Source of the DNA: Aporrectodea caliginosa
Taxonomy: Eukaryota > Annelida > Clitellata > Crassiclitellata > Lumbricidae
Direction: 5' to 3'
Assembly (NCBI GenBank): GCA_020284085.1
Contig: JACEVL010000031.1
Span: forward strand, 457,001 to 521,000
Length of the DNA stretch: 64,000 bases
In this document: piece by piece, positions 60,161-64,000 of the stretch
Layout of the letters: each line of letters opens with the position of its first letter
Numbering within the stretch: position 1 is the first letter of the stretch
Position numbers and translations under genes: made by a program
The notes under the pieces: model-generated
The model's input: only the letters and a program-made list of their open reading frames with translations
What the model was told of the DNA's origin: nothing
The model's database searches: none

Positions 60161-60432
60161 TTAATAATAATAATAATAATGACATTTAAACTCTTAGTCT
60201 TGATGAAAATTGTGTATGTTTTGTTTTACTGTACACAATTATAGGGCGGCGCTCTTGTCTCGGCGAAATCTTGGCTCGGGCAGAGGTATTCCTCATTCTC
60301 ACCGGACTGGTTCAACGCTTTCGCATATGCCCACCAGAAGGCCAGAACATTATTGAATCCAAACCAGCTGAACCAGTGACAATTATCATGGCTTCATCCC
60401 CGTTTAATATACGACTGATCGCGAGAGATTAA
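43317..60432 (+). CDS. Cytochrome P450, CYP2 clan, gene D (complete, 488 aa)
   Basis: ER-anchored monooxygenase, substrate unknown. Exons: 43317-43549, 51939-52057, 52633-53426, 54082-54214, 60245-60432, GT-AG and in phase. The product starts [12 protein letters not shown] and has the [11 protein letters not shown] hinge. The C-helix is W128-KKY-H132, the I-helix AGTDTT, the K-helix E350-IMR-353, then FLPERF, and [11 protein letters not shown] with Cys431. It ends LIARD. No stop or frameshift is seen. Compared with C, residues 235-260 differ most, and RIC replaces RIR in the last exon. Intron 1 is 8.4 kb (LINEs, a foldback element, a hAT MITE, piggyBac) and intron 4 is 6.0 kb (LINE, TTAA element, SINEs, pogo element, AAT cluster), against 1.2 and 2.1 kb in C. 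Splicing of such introns is plausible but untested. Confidence 0.95.
44040..44505 (+). mobile_element. CR1-like LINE 3' end in gene D intron 1
   Basis: Broken frames read like the end of a CR1 reverse transcriptase: [14 protein letters not shown] near 44145, then [11 protein letters not shown] near 44250. The 3' end is GGTGCTATATAAATCC then AATGAATGAAT. It resembles the copy at 5491-7320 (RLIGGIPRFGH). 5'-truncated and inactive. Confidence 0.75.
45300..46140 (-). mobile_element. CR1/L2-like LINE fragment in gene D intron 1
   Basis: The - strand frames at 45898-46116 and 45482-45931 join as the post-palm part of a LINE reverse transcriptase: LRDLGVLL, then [12 protein letters not shown] and HTAARLI, then [15 protein letters not shown]. 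The 3' end near 45310 reads CGCGCTATAAATTTTCATT. Frameshifted and truncated. Confidence 0.8.
46317..46788. mobile_element. Foldback element with 9-bp target duplication (Mutator-like)
   Basis: Arms of about 85 bp made of repeated CGTCTACAGACATTT units face each other (about 46317-46392 and 46703-46788), with outer ends GGTTCCGCGACAAC and ATTGTCGTGACACC. A perfect 9-bp direct repeat, CCTTCAGAC, flanks them (46308-46316 and 46789-46797). The centre holds degenerate repeats of CATCAATCCAGCTTC. A 9-bp target duplication with long internally repetitive arms fits Mutator-like or foldback elements. No transposase. Confidence 0.8.
47350..47808. mobile_element. hAT-type MITE with AATCGG repeats
   Basis: Inverted ends (T)AGAGCTGTACCGAT (47350) and ATCGGTACAGCTCTG (ending 47808) are flanked by a perfect 8-bp duplication, TGGTGCAC (47342-47349 and 47809-47816). 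Both subterminal zones are dense in ATAATCGG and ATATCGG motifs. No transposase. Confidence 0.82.
48220..50634 (-). mobile_element. piggyBac DNA transposon, structurally complete
   Basis: Perfect 16-bp inverted termini: CCCTCATGCGACCAAC at 48220 and its complement ending at 50634. Both edges have TTAA (48216-48219 and 50635-50638), the piggyBac target duplication. Subterminal palindromes of the form GGGGTCC-N-GGACCCC occur at 48263-48280, 50434-50451 and 50600-50617. Length is about 2.4 kb, normal for an autonomous element. It encodes one transposase on the - strand. It lies in intron 1 of gene D. Confidence 0.95.
48498..50381 (-). CDS. piggyBac transposase, one in-frame TGA before the C-terminal finger
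   Basis: Cut-and-paste transposase acting in the nucleus on TTAA sites. The ATG at 50381 opens 526 codons to a TGA at 48803-48801. The same frame then stays open for another 100 codons to the stop at 48498. Residues 21-59 are acidic and 80-95 Arg/Gly-rich. The DDE/D-type core has D294 (VDEQLVAY), D373 (ADNFFSS) and D473 (GVDNMD). After the TGA comes a Cys-rich domain of C5HC2 pattern ([18 protein letters not shown]), the finger that binds the terminal repeats in piggyBac. The stop follows two Arg codons in the context CGA-TGA-CGT and could be a single CGA-to-TGA change. Readthrough or editing cannot be judged. As read, the protein lacks the finger and should be impaired. Confidence 0.93.
51272..51541 (+). 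pseudogene. Fragment of an uncharacterised repeated protein
   Basis: An open frame contains [20 protein letters not shown] and then [12 protein letters not shown]. This pattern (GPQI+KL, a WxSFxxVVxNFLxN box) recalls a multicopy invertebrate protein of unknown function often found near transposons; the recollection is uncertain. The first in-frame ATG is at 51272, but no upstream exon is recognised and the end looks truncated. It lies in gene D intron 1 and has no counterpart in gene C. Confidence 0.35.
54924..55566. mobile_element. TTAA-type element in gene D intron 4
   Basis: TTAA at 54920-54923 then CCATCAGGCTACCGAG, inverted relative to 8578-9557. It keeps the internal GGTACCTCGGGTATATCGGG segment missing from gene C's copy. 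The far terminus is not recognisable, so this copy is truncated. The short acidic frame ([14 protein letters not shown] on the - strand, about 55400-55455) is conserved. Confidence 0.7.
55771..56007 (+). mobile_element. tRNA-derived SINE with (ATT)n tail
   Basis: The head resembles a tRNA-Arg gene: GCGCATTGGATAAC (A-box region) and GGTACCGAGTTCGAGC (B-box). It is followed by a body (TGTATTGCAGGCTGTCTGTT, GTTAGTAGTTAAGATT, GCGCAGTGCGTTTGTCAGGC) and CTTAATTAAAGAAAAG with an ATT array. A second copy is on the - strand at 58405-58605 and a partial one near 41238-41278. Confidence 0.8.
56074..57773 (-). mobile_element. Decayed pogo-like (Tc1/mariner) transposon
   Basis: Inverted ends of about 24 bp (GGGTAAAGTGGGGTAATTTC at 56074, its near-complement ending 57773) are flanked by TA on both sides (56072-56073, 57774-57775), the Tc1/mariner target duplication. 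GCCGAAATTACCC-type motifs repeat near each end (56263, 56313, 57330, 57730, 57751). The - strand at about 57190-56960 translates to a psq-type helix-turn-helix: [13 protein letters not shown], then [12 protein letters not shown] and [14 protein letters not shown], with frameshifts. A further - strand frame is at 56461-56751. Dead copy. Confidence 0.82.
58379..58605 (-). mobile_element. tRNA-derived SINE, reverse copy
   Basis: Complement of the SINE at 55771: GGGGGCTCGAACTCGGTACC (B-box complement) and TTATCCAATGCGC (A-box complement), with an AAT array (the complement of the ATT tail) at 58379-58404. It has kept the intact GAGCCCCCG end of the tRNA-like part. Confidence 0.78.
58765..58812. 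repeat. (GAT)n microsatellite
   Basis: ATGATG repeats with counterparts in gene C's intron (36150-36230), so they are part of the ancestral intron and not LINE-derived. Confidence 0.85.
58918..60182 (+). repeat. AAT cluster with several LINE 3' ends, gene D intron 4
   Basis: AAT runs at about 58918-58951, 59026-59080, 59091-59150, 59886-59927, 60056-60075 and 60121-60181. Between them are LINE ends with the CCTGAGGGA...ACCTCGGG hairpin (58952-59025 and 59928-60055) and an RLE LINE fragment (59151-59885). The matching position in gene C (about 36258-36306) has only a short imperfect AAT stretch. A local repeat of the host segment ACATTTAAAC..TTAGTCTT occurs at 60090 and 60183. Confidence 0.82.
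59151..59885 (+). mobile_element. RLE-type LINE 3' part in AAT repeats
   Basis: Conceptual reading gives [15 protein letters not shown], then HHGFSC and [12 protein letters not shown], then [18 protein letters not shown]. After a one-base shift it gives [19 protein letters not shown] and a C-terminal region to about 59810. A Cys-Cys-His-Cys cluster followed by RRP and WDVT is the finger plus restriction-like endonuclease arrangement seen also at 4415-4660. The 3' UTR ends AAATAAATTTGTCATATAAT with the AAT array. Confidence 0.8.
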
Positions 60433-61348
60433 ATGGCTTGACTGTCACTAAATTCTTAGCTTTCACTGAAAGTTTATAGAAACTACTGAAGAATTCTGTT
60501 GCTTTTTTCTTTGCGCTTAATAATATTGCTATCTGTGGGAACCTATATGCTAAATAGGCTATACGTTACTCAGACTAATGCATGCAATTAATTAACAAGT
60601 TAGTTATATTACAATTGCTTCGTGACTTTCCAGTTACCGTATCTAAGAAGATCGAGATAGCAACTGCTTCACTCAGACTAATGCGTACAATTCGCTGGTA
60701 GTTTGGTTATAATAACAATTAATTTGTGACAATCCAGTTATCTGTGGATATTTTGCTTACTGATAACTATCTTGTTCTTGCTAAGTTGTCCATCGCTTGG
60801 ACTGTGGTAGCCAGTAGGCCCACTTTGGCCGGAAACTTGAATGGAACTGTATTAAGTCTAAAAGTTTAGATAGGCTACATGCATACATACGTACATGTTT
60901 ACATACGCACATTTCTACTTAGCTTCCAAATTAATATTATAAAAATCACAACTAATATTGATGCCACAAAAAATTAGTAGTTGGAACAAAAATCAGTGGT
61001 GGAACAAATCCGAGTAGGCCTAGTGGTGGAAAACTTTTCCCACCACAAGTACAGTTCATATATGCCCTGCCACTTTTGTCTACTATCAGTTTCTTTTCTG
61101 GCAATTTGATCTACATTGTATTGCAATTTTCACAATCTTATTGTTTCAATTGAAAATAGTTACAACTGGACATACACAGATATAAAATTTTTATATAAAA
61201 CTAGTTTCAGATTAAATAAATAAAAAACTTGAAAAGAAAATTCTTCAGCTTCCTCTTTATAGTGTAGAACAGAGACTTGGTTGTAAATTGAAGGAGGCAC
61301 ACAAGCTGCTGATGTGCTACAAGGCACAACCAATTACTGATGTCCGTT
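60433..61348 (+). other. 3' flank of gene D and tail-to-tail gap to guanylate cyclase
   Basis: Closely matches the gene C flank to about 61180. No gene is recognised. The two genes are convergent, so their 3' UTRs must share or divide roughly 900 bases. Confidence 0.45.
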
Positions 61349-63708
61349 TCACTTGAAGTCGTGTTCTTCAGGTGGTGCTGCTCTCCTGAGATCAGGCATT
61401 GGCATATCAAAACCTTTCTTGCTAAGCACCCAGTATGTCGTCATGATGCCTTTCCCCTAAATGCAAACATTAAGTTTACTTCTGATGTATTACAGTTAGT
61501 TCACCGTTAACTGTGTTTTATTGAAAAGAATCCTAAGGTTAATTAATTTCGGAATGTATACATATCGTAAAAGTAAACAGAAGTTCATGAGAATGAAGTT
61601 AAATTACCGTAGTGTAATCACACTTTTTAGAAACCCAATCCTGGTAAGTGCAGATATAAAGCTGACTAAGAAAGATCGCCTGAAACTGAAAATGTTTGTG
61701 TCAATACCTTGACTTCTCTTTCTCCACGATTCTCCAGCTCAAACAGCCGAGTGGCCTTAAGCAAATCGGCTGTTACGCTGCTGGTGTGGATTCGTAGTGC
61801 TGCACAAAACACCAAAATAGACAAACTAACTCAATTTATCAGTGGTTGAGCGTTTCTACAATAAGAGTCCATTTTGCTGTCCGCGGTATTTAAAATATTT
61901 TTAAAGCTTCTGTGACAACATATAGCAATCCGTTACGTAGGTTTGTTTCAGACAATCCAATTAAAACTAAGAAAATTTTAAAAATGGCACGTTCATAAAT
62001 TATTTAGGTGGCTTTATTACCTCGCAGTCGAAGCATTTCAACAGAAACTGAGTTGTCCCAGATGTGTACCGAAGTCGTGGAAAACCTGTTTATTTCCAAT
62101 TGTGCATATTGCCAAACCGATTATTTACTATTCATTTTCAGTAACATGTTGTTTACAACAGAAAACATGCTTAATATATTGAGTTTGAGTTTGTTTGAGT
62201 GAACAATTAAATTTTAATGGAGCAAATTCAAGTGTCCTGCATCCAATTGTCAACTCCATGACGGCCACAAAACTCGTGTCCAACTTGTAGCAGCTAGTGA
62301 TTTTTACATTGTTTAGCAGCTGATAGTTGTCATTTGTCGTTGCCAATGCTGCTGGTAAACATCAGAAGTTTATCCTGCCTTTTATTTATTAAACAACAAA
62401 AAGTTAACAATATTTTTGTGCCACGTATGTTTAATTGAGGTCAACTCCGTGACGTAAATATTCAAGAATATATCAAATAAAACTTTCAATATAATGTGTC
62501 CTTTGTGGAAGTGATCGAGTCCTGTCTTTGTTGCAAACATCATTGAAATTATTTTGTTTCGTGTGTGCCGGTTTTTGCTGAAAACTAAACGATTTGTCAA
62601 CTCCGTGACGGTCAACACCGTGACGCAAGCCCACGTCATGCAGTTGACTGATTGTCACGGAGTCCACATTTTCAAAAATCTGGCAGCATTTAAATGGTAT
62701 ATAGGCCTATTATAGTGCACTAACAAACCTATGATATCTGTATAATTGTAGTCATCATTTCATACCACATATTTGAAACATGTTTTTTGGTTCTACATTT
62801 CATGAGAAGGCTCATGCAAGCAAAAAGTAGTAAGCACAGGCAAAAGGAAATGACAAGAAGTCACGAATTAGGAAGGAAGAAATAGATGACTAAGCTGTTG
62901 GTCCATCTACTCGTCTGATACAGGCTGACAGTGACTGATTATATATTTCTCATTGGTGCCTGAAGACTCTTAAATGTCAACTGTGTGACGCAATCACCAT
63001 GAAGCTTGTCAACTCCATGACGAATTTAAAAAGGACATTTTCTCAGTTTTTAAAAGAAATATTGAATTCTGTGCATTTCTGCTTATCACACATCTTGATA
63101 TTATTACTATGAATAGATTAGCACTTTGAAAACTGCAAAAAATCGTTATTGATTTTTCTTTAAAACCCGAGGCAAAGGTGCCACAATGTCATATTGTAGA
63201 AACCCTCGGTTACACACAGTGATCACTGTCAGTTTTTAACTTGCATAGATCCTTCAGTTCTGGAAAAGTATTCCTAAAACATTCCATATCGTTAAACTGT
63301 TTTAATGGCAACAAACGCATTGGCTGTCCTGTCCATTTGAACTGGAGCCCTTCATATTATCACACGATGCTCTTCACATTTCATCAGCAACAGTATCGTT
63401 AAAGTTGCAGATCGCCGAACCTGTGACTGAGTGGGGGTATCTAAATGCATGCAGCATAAACCTATAGTAGTATAGTATAGCCCACAATAACCTAATGCAA
63501 GATCAACCATTTACCACAGCGTCAATTACACATGATGCACAGTCATATTTTGATGTTTCTGTAATTCTGTAAAGAACACTTTAAATACCACTCAGGAAAG
63601 TCTCCTCACCTAATCCACCCGAACACATTCGCGAGGCAGTGTTGACGGTGTCACCAAACAAGCAATAATGTGGCATTTTCAGTCCAACTACACCAGCAAC
63701 CACCGACC
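61349..63708 (-). CDS. Receptor-type guanylate cyclase, last three exons
   Basis: Makes cGMP from GTP; probably the C-terminal part of a membrane (natriuretic-peptide-receptor-like) cyclase. Three - strand exons: 63708-63610, 61799-61708 and 61456-61349 (99, 92 and 108 bases), with AG/GT borders and matching phases. The first encodes [19 protein letters not shown] followed by TVNTASRM, the cyclase catalytic core. Its Cys in YCLFGD is the residue that favours GTP, and the Asn and Arg of NTASR are the transition-state pair. The second encodes [13 protein letters not shown] and [10 protein letters not shown]. The third encodes [15 protein letters not shown] and a tail ending HDFK-stop at 61349. 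Upstream exons lie beyond the right edge. Oddities: Ser where receptor cyclases usually have Pro or Cys before VVAGVVG, and RMCSGG where RMESxG is usual. Confidence 0.92.
62249..63022. repeat. Dispersed GTCAACTCCGTGACG motif in a guanylate cyclase intron
   Basis: Near-identical copies at about 62249, 62440, 62596, 62611, 62976 and 63008, and one inverted partial copy at 62654 (GTCACGGAGTC). The spacing is irregular and they lie within the intron 61800-63609. They could be subterminal repeats of an unrecognised transposon. Confidence 0.6.
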
Positions 63709-64000
63709 CTGTGACAATCATAATGACGTTGCAAGTGCATGGAAGCAACTTCTGACTAATTAACTTATATCAGGATATGATAATCTGCTGGGCTTCCTAT
63801 ACATTAGTCTGGGCAAGCAATCAAATCGAAATAATCCAGTCAGCAAACTATGTAGATAAGTTTTTCCAAGAAGTCAAATCATTATAGCACGGTTGTTGAA
63901 CAGGGACATCTGTGAACTTGTGCCAGTCATTTGTGTCACTAGCATTGAACTGATGCAGCTATTTATAGGCTCTATTCAGAGCAACATGGGCAATAAGATA

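Overview
This is animal (metazoan) nuclear DNA. It is AT-rich, with GT-AG introns, tandem multi-exon genes, many non-LTR retrotransposons, many short inverted-repeat DNA transposons and very long (AAT)n microsatellites. The species cannot be read from the sequence. The CYP2-type cytochrome P450 cluster, a membrane-type guanylate cyclase, and RLE, CR1/L2, hAT and piggyBac elements suggest a marine invertebrate, perhaps a deuterostome; this is a guess.

Host genes. Four paralogous CYP2-clan P450 genes lie head to tail on the + strand: A (5' part outside the window, last exon ends 7910), B (16225-21104), C (30474-36552) and D (43317-60432). B, C and D each have five coding exons of exactly 233, 119, 794, 133 and 188 bases, giving 488 residues with no internal stop. 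They should be ER-membrane haem-thiolate monooxygenases fed electrons by P450 reductase; substrates are unknown. At the right end, on the - strand, are the last three exons of a receptor-type guanylate cyclase (61349-63708). None of these is long enough to show as a large ORF, but they join in phase.

Layout. 1-7910 gene A, with a hAT-like element in one intron and a large nest of LINE fragments and AAT arrays in the next. 7911-16224 intergenic: a TTAA (piggyBac-type) element, two hAT-type elements, an RTE-like LINE and a decayed transposase with a 27-bp minisatellite. 16225-21104 gene B. 21105-30473 intergenic: hAT elements including one nested in another, and two copies of a LINE with an (ACTT)n tail. 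30474-36552 gene C. 36553-43316 intergenic, containing the junction of a tandem segmental duplication near 37873. 43317-60432 gene D, whose introns hold a nearly intact piggyBac element, a Mutator-like foldback element, a pogo-type transposon, tRNA-derived SINEs and a cluster of LINE fragments in AAT tracts. 60433-64000 the guanylate cyclase 3' end.

How it fits together. Genes C and D are the two copies of one block (about 22981-37872 and 37873-about 61180). Because the copies are otherwise alignable, they act as before/after pictures of later insertions and deletions. The most interesting non-gene signals are: RLE-type LINE fragments repeatedly embedded in (AAT)n tracts with a shared 3' hairpin; a piggyBac element interrupted only by one in-frame TGA before its zinc-binding tail; a series of new terminal-inverted-repeat elements whose boundaries are fixed by target-site duplications; and a guanylate cyclase relic left at the duplication junction.
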